A stretch of 64,000 nucleotides of DNA, from contig NZ_CYGY02000032.1 in the NCBI RefSeq assembly GCF_900007165.1, forward strand, positions 1-64,000. Reading direction: 5' to 3'. The notes under the pieces are model-generated. The model was not told the DNA's origin, made no database searches, and saw nothing but the letters and a program-made list of their open reading frames with translations. This DNA is from Paraburkholderia piptadeniae (GTDB lineage Bacteria > Pseudomonadota > Gammaproteobacteria > Burkholderiales > Burkholderiaceae). Shown one piece after another: positions 16,661 to 25,649 of the stretch. The first letter of the stretch is position 1, and each line of letters begins with the position of its first letter. A program made the translations under genes and the position numbers.

Positions 16661-17959
16661 TCACGGTTCGTTGCGCAGGTATCCTACCTTCGACGGATCG
16701 CGCATGCGGAACGACACGAGACCCGCAATCGCGCACATCGCCGTGACGTACCAGTAGAACGACGATTCGCTGCCCGCCTGCTTGAGCCACAGCGCGACGT
16801 ATTCCGCCGAGCCGCCGAAGATCGCGTTCGCGACCGCGTACGACAGGCCGACGCCGAGCGCGCGCACTTCCGGCGGGAACATCTCGGCCTTGATCAGGCC
16901 GCTGATCGACGTATAGAAGCTGACGATGGCGAGCGCGGTCACGACGAGCGCGAATGCCGCGACGGGGCTCGTCACATCCTTCAGCGCATGCAGCAGCGGC
17001 ACCGTGCCGATCGTCGCGAAGAAGCCGAACAGCAGCATCGAGTTGCGGCGGCCAATGCGATCCGACAATGCGCCGAACAGCGGCTGCATCACCATGTACA
17101 CGAAGAGAGCAGCCGTCATCACGTTGCTCGCAGTCTTCGCATGCATGCCCGCGGTGTTGACCAGGTACTTCTGCATGTACGTCGTGAACGTGTAGAAGAT
17201 CAGCGAGCCGCCTGCCGTGAAGCCGAGCACGGTGAAGAACGCGCCCTTGTGCTGCCACATCCCGCGCAGCGTGCCCGCTTCCTTGCGCTGACGCATTTCG
17301 GCCGTCGTCGTTTCGTCGAGCGAGCGGCGCAGATACAGCGCGACCAGCGCCGACAATGCGCCGACCACGAACGGAATCCGCCAGCCCCATGCCTTCAGTT
17401 CTTCCGTCGTCAGCACCTGTTGCAGGATCACGAGCACGAGCAACGCGAACAGCTGGCCGCCGATCAGCGTCACGTACTGGAACGACGCGAAAAAGCCGCG
17501 GCGTCCCTGGAGCGCGACTTCACTCATATACGTTGCACTCGTGCCGTACTCGCCGCCCACGGACAGGCCCTGGAACAGACGCGCAACCAGCAGCAGCAAG
17601 GGCGCGAGCGCGCCGATCTGCGCATAGGTGGGCACGACGGCGATCACGAGCGAGCCGCCGCACATCATGAACACCGACACCATCATCGCGAAGCGCCGGC
17701 CGCGCTTGTCGGCGAGACGCCCGAAGAACCAGCCGCCGATCGGGCGCATCAGGAAGCCCGCCGCGAACACGCCCGCCGTGTTCAGCAGTTGCGCCGTCGT
17801 GTCGCCCTTCGGAAAGAACGCCGGCGCAAAGTACAGCGCGCAAAACGAGTAGACGTAGAAATCGAACCACTCGACGAGGTTGCCCGATGAGGCGCCGACG
17901 ATTGCGAAGATGCGTCGCCGGGTGTCGCTGGGAGTGAATACGGTCGTGGTGTCGGTCAT
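16661..17959 (-). CDS. kgtP: MFS alpha-ketoglutarate/dicarboxylate permease (KgtP-like, MHS family)
   Basis: 432 aa, standard for the metabolite:H+ symporter branch of the MFS. NLVEWFDFYVYSF (about 27-39) is its N-terminal signature, followed by RPIGGWFFGRLADKRGRRFA (motif A, about 76-95) and ARLFQGLSVGGEYGTSATYM (motif with Glu in TM4). Twelve helices. The sequence resembles E. coli KgtP most, so uptake of 2-oxoglutarate with protons is likely, although related carriers import other organic acids. Monocistronic with its own terminator. A perfect palindrome, TATCCATGGATA, lies about 165 bp upstream. Confidence 0.82.
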   Translation of the reverse strand: MTDTTTVFTPSDTRRRIFAIVGASSGNLVEWFDFYVYSFCALYFAPAFFPKGDTTAQLLNTAGVFAAGFLMRPIGGWFFGRLADKRGRRFAMMVSVFMMCGGSLVIAVVPTYAQIGALAPLLLLVARLFQGLSVGGEYGTSATYMSEVALQGRRGFFASFQYVTLIGGQLFALLVLVILQQVLTTEELKAWGWRIPFVVGALSALVALYLRRSLDETTTAEMRQRKEAGTLRGMWQHKGAFFTVLGFTAGGSLIFYTFTTYMQKYLVNTAGMHAKTASNVMTAALFVYMVMQPLFGALSDRIGRRNSMLLFGFFATIGTVPLLHALKDVTSPVAAFALVVTALAIVSFYTSISGLIKAEMFPPEVRALGVGLSYAVANAIFGGSAEYVALWLKQAGSESSFYWYVTAMCAIAGLVSFRMRDPSKVGYLRNEP

Positions 17960-18078
17960 GCTGGTGTCGGTCCCTTCTAATAGGTTTTAGCGGTCGTGAC
18001 GCCGCCTTGTATTGCGCTGAAGCCGGTTTGCGGCGGGGTTTCGGTCCCGTTGCAATCGGGTTTCAGCACGCGCGCGAG

Positions 18079-18135
18079 ATTGTAGAGAAACGTAAGCTTT
18101 GACGCGGTCGGTATCTTAACGGATATCCATGGATA
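18079..18135 (-). promoter_or_regulatory. Putative control region of the KgtP-like gene
   Basis: A perfect 12-bp palindrome TATCCATGGATA is at 18124-18135. Closer to the gene, 18079-18084 reads TACAAT on the minus strand, a good -10 hexamer, though no clear -35 is seen at the right spacing. A palindrome at this place could be an operator for a dimeric regulator. No regulator gene is adjacent. Confidence 0.3.
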
Positions 18136-18216
18136 ACGGCGCGTGGACGCGCATCTGAAGCGTTTCGTGCCAGGCGCGGTCTGCGAACGCAAGCGCGCTG
18201 CGCGTGTTGCGCGCAC

Positions 18217-18244
18217 AAAAAAGCCAGCCCGAAAGCTGGCTTTT
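18217..18244 (-). terminator. Terminator of the prkA-yeaH-spoVR operon
   Basis: AAAAGCCAGC (18219-18228) pairs with GCTGGCTTTT (18235-18244) around CCGAAA. In the leftward direction the stem is followed by a T run (complement of 18215-18220). It lies 75 bp beyond the spoVR stop. Confidence 0.75.
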
Positions 18245-18318
18245 CATCACGATCGTTGTGCGCGGGCCGGCAAACGCGCGTCAAAGGTTCGTCAGACGCC
18301 GATCAAACGCCCAATCAA

Positions 18319-19842
18319 TCAAACGCGAATGGCGGGCGCCGTATAGCGGCACTCGTAGCGCTTTCTGACGGTCCCGTTTTCATCGACGCTTTCCAGGAAC
18401 ACATCGAACTGCCACAAGCGCGCCATATGCTTGAGCACTTCGTCGCTGTCGCTCGACAGATGCCGGTTGTCGCTCATGAAGTGCCGCAGCGTAAGGCTGC
18501 GGTCGCCGCGCGTATTCACGGAATACACCTGGATGTTCGGCTCGCGATGATGCATGTCGTACTGCCGCGACAGCGCCTGGCGCACATATTGATAGCCGCT
18601 GTCGTCGTGAATCGCGGAGACTTCGAGCGCATCGCGCATATCGTCGTCGAGCACCGAGAAGAGCCGCATCTCGCGGATCAGATGCGGCGACAGGTACTGC
18701 GCCACAAAACTCTCGTCCTTGAAGTTGCGCATCGCGTAGTGCATCGCCTGCAGCCACGGACTGCCCGCGAGTTCGGGGAACCACTTGCGGTCCTCTTCCG
18801 TCGGGTTTTCGCAGATGCGGCGAATGTCGCTCATCATCGAAAAGCCGAGCGCGTACGGATTGATGCCGCTGTAGTACGGCTTCGTGACGGGCGGCTGATA
18901 GACGACGTTGCTGTGCGAATGGAGGAACTCCATCATGAAGCCGTCTTCGAGCTTGCCTTCGTTGTACAGCGTATTGAGCAGCGTGTAATGCCAGAACGTG
19001 GCCCAGCCTTCGTTCATCACCTGCGTCTGACGCTGCGGATAGAAGTACTGCCCGATCTTGCGCACGATGCGAATGACTTCGCGCTCCCATGGCTCCAGCA
19101 GAGGCGCGTTCTTTTCCGCGAAATACAGCAGGTTTTCCTGCGGCTCCGGCGGATAGCGCTCTTCCACTTCTTCGGGCATCGGTGTGTGACGCGTCGGCAG
19201 CGTGCGCCACAACTCGTTGACCTGCGATTGCAGATACGCTTCGCGTTCGCGGCGCGCCGCGAGTTCCCTCTGCAGCGACAGTTTCTGCGGACGCTTGTAG
19301 CGGTCCACGCCATAGTTCATCAGCGCATGGCACGAGTCGAGCAGTTCCTCGACGCGGTCGAGCCCATAACGCTCCTCGCACTCCGCGATGTAGTTCTTCG
19401 CGTACACGAGGTAGTCGATGATCGCGTGCGCATCCGTCCACAAGCGGAACAGATAATTGCCCTTGAAGAAAGAGTTGTGGCCATAGGCCGCGTGCGCGAT
19501 GACGAGAGCCTGCATCGTCATCGTGTTCTCTTCCATCAGATACGCGATGCACGGATTCGAGTTGATGACGATCTCATACGCGAGTCCCATTTGCCCGCGT
19601 CGATAGCTCTTTTCGGTAGCGAGGAAATGCTTGCCGAATGACCAGTGCCGGTAGTTGACCGGCATGCCGACGGACGCGTATGCATCCATCATCTGTTCGG
19701 CGCTGATCAGTTCGAGCTGGATCGGATAGACGTCGAGTTCATATTGCTCCGCAACATGCGCGATATGAGTGTCGTACTCTTCGATCAGTTCGAAGGTCCA
19801 GTCGGACGGACACGGCAACGGCCTTCTGTCGGCAACGTTCAT
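18319..19842 (-). CDS. SpoVR family protein (YcgB-like)
   Basis: 507 aa from ATG 19842, with AGGGAAG 6 nt upstream; this matches the ~510 aa of E. coli YcgB. An ATG at 20055 overlaps the yeaH stop as ATGA but would add 71 low-complexity residues. Conserved segments: DWTFELIEEY, SVGMPVNYRHWSFGKHF (about 59-75), YEIVINSNPCIAYLMEEN, HNSFFKGNYLF, MNEGWATFWHY, and SGINPYALGFSMMSDI. The family is named after a Bacillus cortex gene but is widespread in non-sporulating Proteobacteria beside prkA and yeaH; its biochemical role is unknown. Last gene of the operon. Confidence 0.93.
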   Translation of the reverse strand: MNVADRRPLPCPSDWTFELIEEYDTHIAHVAEQYELDVYPIQLELISAEQMMDAYASVGMPVNYRHWSFGKHFLATEKSYRRGQMGLAYEIVINSNPCIAYLMEENTMTMQALVIAHAAYGHNSFFKGNYLFRLWTDAHAIIDYLVYAKNYIAECEERYGLDRVEELLDSCHALMNYGVDRYKRPQKLSLQRELAARREREAYLQSQVNELWRTLPTRHTPMPEEVEERYPPEPQENLLYFAEKNAPLLEPWEREVIRIVRKIGQYFYPQRQTQVMNEGWATFWHYTLLNTLYNEGKLEDGFMMEFLHSHSNVVYQPPVTKPYYSGINPYALGFSMMSDIRRICENPTEEDRKWFPELAGSPWLQAMHYAMRNFKDESFVAQYLSPHLIREMRLFSVLDDDMRDALEVSAIHDDSGYQYVRQALSRQYDMHHREPNIQVYSVNTRGDRSLTLRHFMSDNRHLSSDSDEVLKHMARLWQFDVFLESVDENGTVRKRYECRYTAPAIRV

Positions 19843-20051
19843 ACGGACTTCCCTTTGCCCTTCGGTGGGCGCCCCGGTGGGTCCTCGTGCTGCAGCTGCG
19901 TCAGGCGCTACGCCTGCCCCGGCATCGGGCGCACGCGTATCCTTCACGTGCGCCGTGTTCGCCTCGGCATGCCCGGCCTCGCTTCGCTTCGGCACGCCTT
20001 TACGACGCTCGGGCTGATACCCGCGCGCCTCGTTGTGCAGGTGGCGAGTCG

Positions 20052-21323
20052 TCATGCCGCTTCCACCTGCTTTTCAAACAGCTCACGGAACACTGGATAG
20101 ATATCCGCAGCCGTCTCGACTTTCTTCATGGCCAGATGCGGCACCATTTGCGCTAGCTGTGCATATTCGAGCCACAGGTTCTGCTCTTCAGGCGTCACCT
20201 GAATGTACGCAAAATACCGCACCTTATCGAGAATGTCATCCGAGAGGATCTTGCGACATTTCGGCGAGTCGTCGGTCCAGTTGTCGCCATCCGAAGCCTG
20301 CGCGCCATAAATGTTCCATTCAGTCGGCGAGTAGCGTTCGTCGAGAATCTTCTGCATCAGTTCCAGCGCGCTCGATACGACCGTGCCGCCGCTTTCCGTC
20401 GAATGGAAGAACGTGTCCTCGTCGACTTCTTCGGCGCGCGTGTGGTGTCGGATGAACACCACTTCGATCTTCTCGTAGTTCCGCTTGAGGAACAGATATA
20501 GCAGGATGAAGAAGCGCTTTGCGAGATCCTTGCGCTGCTCGTCCATCGAACCCGACACATCCATCAGACAAAACATCACGGCCTGACTCGACGGCTGCGG
20601 CTGCTTCACGCGGTTCACGTAACGCAGATCGAACGGGTCGATAAACGGAATGCGCCAGATGCGGCCGCGCAAATGGTGGATGTCTTCTTCGAGCAGCTTG
20701 ATCTCTTCGCGACGATCGGCGGGGTCCGCCTTCATCTCTTCGAGCTGCTTCTCGAGATCGTGCAATTCGTTGACGAGCGGCGCGCCGAGCGCGATGCGCC
20801 GGCCTAGCGCGCTGCGCAACGAACGCACGACGTCGATGTTGTTCGGCGTGCCCTCCGCCGCCCAGCCCGCGCGGATGCTCTTCCACGTCGGCACGGCGAG
20901 CAGATGCGTTTTGACGAGACGCGGCAATTCGAGGTCGTCGAAGAAGTACTGCATGAATTCTTCGCGGCTCAGTTCGAAGACGAAATCGTCCTGCCCCTCG
21001 CCTTCGTTGCTTGCGCTGCCGCCTCCACCACCACCGCCGCCGCCTTGCGGGCGGGGTATCTTGTCGCCGCGTATGTAGTCGGCGTTACCCGGGTGCACCA
21101 TTTCGCGCCTGCCGCCCGGACCGTGCCGGAACGACGGCTCGGCGATGTCCTTGCGCGGAATCGTGATGCTCTGGGTATTCTGAATGTCCTTGATACTCCG
21201 GTCGCGCACCGCTTCGGACACTGCGCGACGAATATATCCCTTCACGCGACGCAGAAAGCGCTCGCGGTTTGCAATGCTCTTGTTCTTGCCTGCCAGCCTG
21301 CGGTCGATGATTTGATGAAGCAC
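20052..21323 (-). CDS. yeaH: YeaH/YhbH family protein (UPF0229) with VWA-like domain
   Basis: 423 aa. N-terminal basic region (IIDRRLAGKNKSIANRERF), then a Gly-run linker of nine consecutive Gly at about 94-102, a helical middle, and a von Willebrand A-like fold whose MIDAS motif DVSGS is at about 255-259, with FSTESGGT-like HSTESGGTVVSSALELM later. In E. coli YeaH works with the kinase YeaG (PrkA) in nitrogen starvation and stationary-phase adaptation. Ribosome site GGAG in front of ATG 21323. Second gene of prkA-yeaH-spoVR; a hairpin lies in the 141-bp gap to prkA. Confidence 0.93.
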   Translation of the reverse strand: MLHQIIDRRLAGKNKSIANRERFLRRVKGYIRRAVSEAVRDRSIKDIQNTQSITIPRKDIAEPSFRHGPGGRREMVHPGNADYIRGDKIPRPQGGGGGGGGGSASNEGEGQDDFVFELSREEFMQYFFDDLELPRLVKTHLLAVPTWKSIRAGWAAEGTPNNIDVVRSLRSALGRRIALGAPLVNELHDLEKQLEEMKADPADRREEIKLLEEDIHHLRGRIWRIPFIDPFDLRYVNRVKQPQPSSQAVMFCLMDVSGSMDEQRKDLAKRFFILLYLFLKRNYEKIEVVFIRHHTRAEEVDEDTFFHSTESGGTVVSSALELMQKILDERYSPTEWNIYGAQASDGDNWTDDSPKCRKILSDDILDKVRYFAYIQVTPEEQNLWLEYAQLAQMVPHLAMKKVETAADIYPVFRELFEKQVEAA

Positions 21324-21357
21324 ATCCGGTCTCCCGCTCCGATTTGGAATACGCGGG

Positions 21358-21399
21358 GCGCAAGTTGCGCATGCAATCTTATGCCCATGCGACTTGCGC
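21358..21399 (-). repeat. Imperfect inverted repeat between prkA and yeaH
   Basis: GCGCAAGTTGCGCATG (21358-21373) faces CATGCGACTTGCGC (21386-21399), complementary apart from a 2-nt bulge. Located in the prkA-yeaH intergenic gap, it could be an RNA-processing or stability stem that sets unequal levels of the two products. Not followed by a T run, so probably not a terminator. Confidence 0.4.
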
Positions 21400-21464
21400 C
21401 TCGCAGGAGGCCCGCGCCAACCGGGTGAAGCGAACCCGTTTGCGCGGGCTTTGCGCTACGCGCT

Positions 21465-23387
21465 TCATGACGACTTGCGCACACGCAGATACCAGTCGCA
21501 CAAGAGCCGCACCTGCTTCGGCGTATAGCCCTTGGTGACCATCCGGTTGACGAAGTCCTCGTGCTTGCGCTGTTCCTCCGCCGACCCTTTCGCGTTGAAC
21601 GAGATGACGGGGAGAAGTTCTTCCGTATTCGAGAACATTTTCTTTTCGATCACGACGCGCAGCTTTTCATAGCTGATCCACGCGGGGTTCTTGCCCCCGT
21701 TCGCGGCACGCGCGCGCAACACGAAATTCACGATCTCGTTGCGGAAGTCCTTCGGGTTGCTGATGCCGGCAGGCTTCTCGATCTTCTCCAGCTCGGCATT
21801 CAGCGCCGCGCGGTCGAAGCTCTCGCCCGTGTCGTGGTCGCGAAACTCCTGGTCCTGAATCCAGAAGTCGGCGTACGTCACATAGCGATCGAAAATGTTC
21901 TGCCCGTACTCGGAATACGACTCCAGATACGCGGTCTGAATCTCCTTGCCAATGAATTCCGCATAACGCGACGCGAGCACGTCCTTGATGAACGACAGGA
22001 ACTTCTGTTCGGTTTCCGGCGGAAACTGCTCGCGCTCGATCTGCTGTTCGAGCACGTACATCAGATGCACCGGATTCGCCGCGACTTCCGTCGTATCGAA
22101 GTTGAACACGCGCGACATGATCTTGAACGCGAAGCGCGTGGACACACCCGTCATCCCTTCGTCGACGCCGGCAAAGTCGCGATACTCCTGATACGACTTA
22201 GCCTTCGGATCGGTGTCTTTCAGATTCTCGCCGTCGTACACCTGCATCTTCGAAAAGAGGCTCGAATTCTCCGGCTCCTGCAAGCGCGTGAGCACCGAGA
22301 ACTGCGCCATCATCTTCAGCGTGCCGGGCGCGCACACGGCATTGGCCAGCGACGAATTGCGCAGCAGCTTCTCGTAGATCTTCATCTCTTCCGAGTAGCG
22401 TAGGCAGTACGGCACCTTCACGACGAAGATACGGTCGAGCAGTGCTTCGTTGTTGCGGTTGTTGCGGAACGCTTTCCACTCCGACTCGTTCGAGTGCGCG
22501 AGGATAATGCCGTCGAACGGAATCGCGCCGAAGCCTTCCGTGCCCTTGAAGTTGCCTTCCTGCGTTGCTGTGAGCAACGGGTGCAGCACCTTGATCGGCG
22601 CCTTGAACATTTCGACGAACTCGAGCAGGCCCTGGTTCGCGAGACACAGGCCGCCGGAGTAGCTATAGGCGTCCGCATCGTCTTGCGCATATTGCTCGAG
22701 CTTGCGGATATCGACCTTGCCGACGAGGGACGAAATATCCTGATTGTTTTCGTCGCCTGGCTCGGTCTTCGCGATCGCGATCTGCCGCAGCACCGACGGA
22801 TAGCGCCGCACCACGCGGAACTTGCGGATGTCGCCGTTGTATTCGTGCAGGCGCTTGACCGCCCACGGACTCAGAATGCTCTTCAGGTAGCGGCGCGGTA
22901 TGCCGTATTGCTCTTCGAGGATGGGACCGTCCTCGTCATAATCGAACAGGCCCAAAGGCGATTCGTTGACGGGCGAGCCCTTGATCGCGTAGAACGGCAC
23001 GCGTTCCATCAGCTGCTTGAGCCGCTCGGCAATCGACGACTTGCCGCCGCCGACGGGACCCAGCAGATAGAGAATCTGCTTCTTTTCTTCGAGCCCCTGG
23101 GCGGCATGCCTGAAGTAGGCGACCACCTGCTCGATCACGTCTTCCATTCCGTAGAACTCACGGAATGCGGGGTATACCTTGATGACCTTGTTCGCGAAGA
23201 TCCGCGAAAGACGCGGATCGTTGCGTGTGTCTATCTGCTCGGGTTCTCCTATTGCCGACAGCATGCGTTCGCCAGCGGTGGCGTACGCGGCGGGATTGTC
23301 TTTGCAGAGCGCGAGATACTCCTCGAGCGAGAATTCCTCCTCCCGTGTTTTCTCGAAGCGGGTCGCGAAACTGCTGTAGATATCCAT
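21465..23387 (-). CDS. prkA: PrkA family serine protein kinase (YeaG-like)
   Basis: 640 aa, full length for PrkA/YeaG. The N-terminal AAA+ part has a Walker A GPVGGGKSS at about 110-118 and continues through AYSYSGGLCLANQGLLEFVE (Walker B region) and GIILAHSNESEW; the C-terminal third is the kinase-associated PrkA domain. Strong ribosome site GAGGAGGT ahead of ATG 23387. First gene of a leftward operon with yeaH and spoVR, widely conserved in Proteobacteria and induced by starvation in E. coli. A TTTTCAC/GTGAAAA inverted repeat lies about 100 bp upstream. Confidence 0.95.
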   Translation of the reverse strand: MDIYSSFATRFEKTREEEFSLEEYLALCKDNPAAYATAGERMLSAIGEPEQIDTRNDPRLSRIFANKVIKVYPAFREFYGMEDVIEQVVAYFRHAAQGLEEKKQILYLLGPVGGGKSSIAERLKQLMERVPFYAIKGSPVNESPLGLFDYDEDGPILEEQYGIPRRYLKSILSPWAVKRLHEYNGDIRKFRVVRRYPSVLRQIAIAKTEPGDENNQDISSLVGKVDIRKLEQYAQDDADAYSYSGGLCLANQGLLEFVEMFKAPIKVLHPLLTATQEGNFKGTEGFGAIPFDGIILAHSNESEWKAFRNNRNNEALLDRIFVVKVPYCLRYSEEMKIYEKLLRNSSLANAVCAPGTLKMMAQFSVLTRLQEPENSSLFSKMQVYDGENLKDTDPKAKSYQEYRDFAGVDEGMTGVSTRFAFKIMSRVFNFDTTEVAANPVHLMYVLEQQIEREQFPPETEQKFLSFIKDVLASRYAEFIGKEIQTAYLESYSEYGQNIFDRYVTYADFWIQDQEFRDHDTGESFDRAALNAELEKIEKPAGISNPKDFRNEIVNFVLRARAANGGKNPAWISYEKLRVVIEKKMFSNTEELLPVISFNAKGSAEEQRKHEDFVNRMVTKGYTPKQVRLLCDWYLRVRKSS

Positions 23388-23481
23388 GCTACCTCCTCGC
23401 CGAAGTCTGGGACGATGTCGTGCGCGGCGCGCTATCAGGAAACGACATCGCTCGAATTCATCCTAAACCCTTTTAAATTTT

Positions 23482-23505
23482 TTTTCACGAACTACGTTGT
23501 GAAAA
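23482..23505 (-). promoter_or_regulatory. AT-rich inverted repeat upstream of prkA
   Basis: TTTTCAC (23482-23488) and GTGAAAA (23499-23505) form a 7-bp inverted repeat in the only AT-rich island (about 23470-23515) before prkA. This is the likely promoter/operator zone. I could not identify a convincing sigma-54 -24/-12 pair. From 23520 to 24170 I see no supported gene: candidate frames have poor codon use and no ribosome sites. Confidence 0.35.
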
Positions 23506-24172
23506 TCGCGCCATAGCTAGCGCTCAGCCCGACTCGCTTGATGACGCAAATTCGCTCACCTACAATCATTGCCCACACCTCGCGAGAATCTTCACCAGCG
23601 CTGCTGCATTGCATCCTGCGTTCCCTCCCCACGCTGTCTTCCACATGCATCTTTCACACGCGGCATCGCGTTGCGTCCTGCACTTTTCCGCACCTTTGCA
23701 AACACTCGTGTAGCACGCTGTCTGCCTGACCACACTACTGCGACACCTTACTTCGTCTCGCGCGTGCCCGCAGTGCATGCGACCCAGTGCATGTGCCCAG
23801 CGCCATCGACTTCGATAACCGCTGCGCAGGGCCACGTTGCCGCCCTTTCTGCCATAACGCACGCATGGATGCTCGCGACGACAGTTCAGCCGCTGTGTTA
23901 CATGTTTTGCATGTGCGCAAGCGCGCATTCCTGCCGTTCGTCATCGCGTGCGCCAAATCGTTCAACGCAAGCGGCCTCGATGTACAAGCGCGCGTGGATC
24001 GGCGCGACACGTGTCGTTTGTCCTTTGACGCCATGTCCATAGGACGGCGTGCGCGATGCGCATCTGAATAGGTAGATGTAGCCAGGTGTTTGCCCGGTTC
24101 GCTCTTGAGCGACGCGTTTGGACGGTACGCTGTCGCAAATCGCAGAGAGAAAGGCAGCGGGGACGAATGAAC

Positions 24173-24215
24173 GCGTGCGGATGCGACGGCAACGCAGGCC
24201 GCCGCATCCGCACGC
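24173..24215 (-). terminator. Perfect 13-bp stem downstream of the hydratase gene
   Basis: GCGTGCGGATGCG (24173-24185) and CGCATCCGCACGC (24203-24215) are exact reverse complements with a 17-nt GC-rich loop. It lies 70 bp after the hydratase stop. No T tract, so a Rho-independent terminator is not certain. Confidence 0.4.
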
Positions 24216-24284
24216 AGTGTGACGACGCCGAAGCGAGCTCGACGCCTCGCGGGACGCCTGGTCGGCTTGATTGGGCTTAGTGGT

Positions 24285-25046
24285 TTACGTCAGTTCGACT
24301 TCGACTTCGCCGAGTCCGTCGATATGACCATACACGCGCCCCGGTCCGTCGACGCGATGCGCGCCGATATACGAGCCTGTCGTGATGGTCCATTCGGGCT
24401 CGATCGTGATACCCATGGCGGCGCAGTGGTTGACGAACCACACGAGCAGTTCGCGCGGGTCGCCGGCGGGATTGCCCGTCGATTCGGGCACGAGCGACTG
24501 GCCATCGAACGTCAGCTCGAGTTCGGGCGACACGAAGTCGAACGAGCGCGCGAGCGACGCGTACGGCTGCGCATGCCCCGTCACCAGTGCGCCATTGTTC
24601 TGCGCATCGGCGAGCTGCGCGAGGAGCGCGATGTTCGGCCATTCGGCGAAGCGGCTGTCGACGATTTCGATCGCGGGCAGCACCGAGCCGACGCGCGCCA
24701 GCACTTCATCGCGCGCATAGGTCTCGCCGTGCGGCTCGATGGGGTCGGCGAAGCGGAACGCGATTTCCAGTTCGAGCAGCACGCGGAAAAACGAACCATG
24801 TTCGAGTCGCGCGGGCGAGACCACCGTCAGCGCAGCCGGAATCGGGGCGCCCGAGGCCGGACCGCCCGGAGCTTTGGCACCGATTTTCCAGGCGCCCGTC
24901 GAGCCGCCCAGCCCCGCGATGACCGCCTGCTGGATCGAATAGGCCGTCGCGGCGTCGGGCGGGAGGGCGTCGAGCGGGAGCGTGTCGATTGCGCGGTGCT
25001 GGCGGCGCGCATCGACGAGGCGTTGCGCGAGGTCGTGATCCGTCAT
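24285..25046 (-). CDS. 2-keto-4-pentenoate hydratase / FAH-superfamily enzyme
   Basis: 253 aa from ATG 25046 with AAGGGAAA upstream; the longer frame to 25229 is unlikely. Features of the MhpD/HpaH/BphH group: DAATAYSIQQAV (about 34-45), GAWKIGAKAP, then an acidic metal site pattern ELEIAFRF and PAIEIVDSRF, and C-terminal LLVWFVNHCA plus GSYIGAHRV. Such enzymes add water to 2-oxo-4-enoates (2-oxopent-4-enoate, 2-oxohept-3-enedioate) using Mg2+ in aromatic meta-cleavage routes. No other ring-cleavage gene is nearby, so the substrate is open. Confidence 0.85.
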   Translation of the reverse strand: MTDHDLAQRLVDARRQHRAIDTLPLDALPPDAATAYSIQQAVIAGLGGSTGAWKIGAKAPGGPASGAPIPAALTVVSPARLEHGSFFRVLLELEIAFRFADPIEPHGETYARDEVLARVGSVLPAIEIVDSRFAEWPNIALLAQLADAQNNGALVTGHAQPYASLARSFDFVSPELELTFDGQSLVPESTGNPAGDPRELLVWFVNHCAAMGITIEPEWTITTGSYIGAHRVDGPGRVYGHIDGLGEVEVELT

Positions 25047-25281
25047 GTCGTTTCCCTTTTGGCTTCCTGGACTGTCCTGGTCCGACGTGGGCCGATGCAA
25101 CGGCAAAGCGATTGCAGCAAGCGATGGCGTCGCGCGGCGAACACGCGCGTGAAGCCGTCCCTGCATACGGCTCGCACGTGCTGTGATGCGGCATGCGTAC
25201 AACGGCACATTCGCCGCCGCGTTCGTCAATGTACCGGAACATTGGCGCGCTGAGTCGGCTCAGGCGGTCAGAAAGGAGAGC

Positions 25282-25524
25282 ATGGCAACTGGGGCATTAT
25301 TTGAGCCGGCGCTACGGCCGTGCGCGCATACGGTTTTGCTCGAACAGGCGGCGGACTTATTGGCGCATTCGTTACTGTCGCTCGCGCAACACAACAGAGG
25401 CTGTGCTTCAAACCGGCATCTTCAAGCCCGCTTTTGGTGCGTCGGCACGTATCTGGAGCAGGCTGCAATGCGCCTTGCCAATGTCTTTTTAATGCGAGGA
25501 AGCACTGAAGCGCCCGTCGTCTGA
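25282..25524 (+). CDS. Possible 80-aa orphan protein
   Basis: ATG 25282 is preceded by a very good AAAGGAGAG site. The product (MATGALFEPALRPCAHTVLL...) is helical with four Cys/Trp-containing stretches and no known domain. Third-position GC is only about 58 percent, far below the neighbours, and the surrounding 25050-25640 region is otherwise empty. Either a recently acquired small gene or a chance frame behind a chance ribosome site. Confidence 0.3.
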   Translation: MATGALFEPALRPCAHTVLLEQAADLLAHSLLSLAQHNRGCASNRHLQARFWCVGTYLEQAAMRLANVFLMRGSTEAPVV

Positions 25525-25649
25525 CGAACCCCGCGCCCGCCGTCCACCTGTAATTGTTACAAGCGCCGGGGAAGAACGGCAGTGGCGGCAGGCCCTCGCC
25601 ACGTGGCCCGCCAGAGAACAAGAGGCGTTCGGGAAGGAAAGAAAACGCT

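Noticed and set aside
20052..20055. spoVR start at 20055 overlapping the yeaH stop
   Set aside because: The overlap is tempting, but ATG 19842 has a better ribosome site and gives the normal SpoVR length.
23500..23520. Sigma-54-like TGGCGCG element before prkA
   Set aside because: The -12 GC element does not match at the required spacing.
23569..24042. 157-aa Cys-rich plus ORF in the prkA upstream gap
   Set aside because: Poor third-position GC, no ribosome site, unlikely composition.
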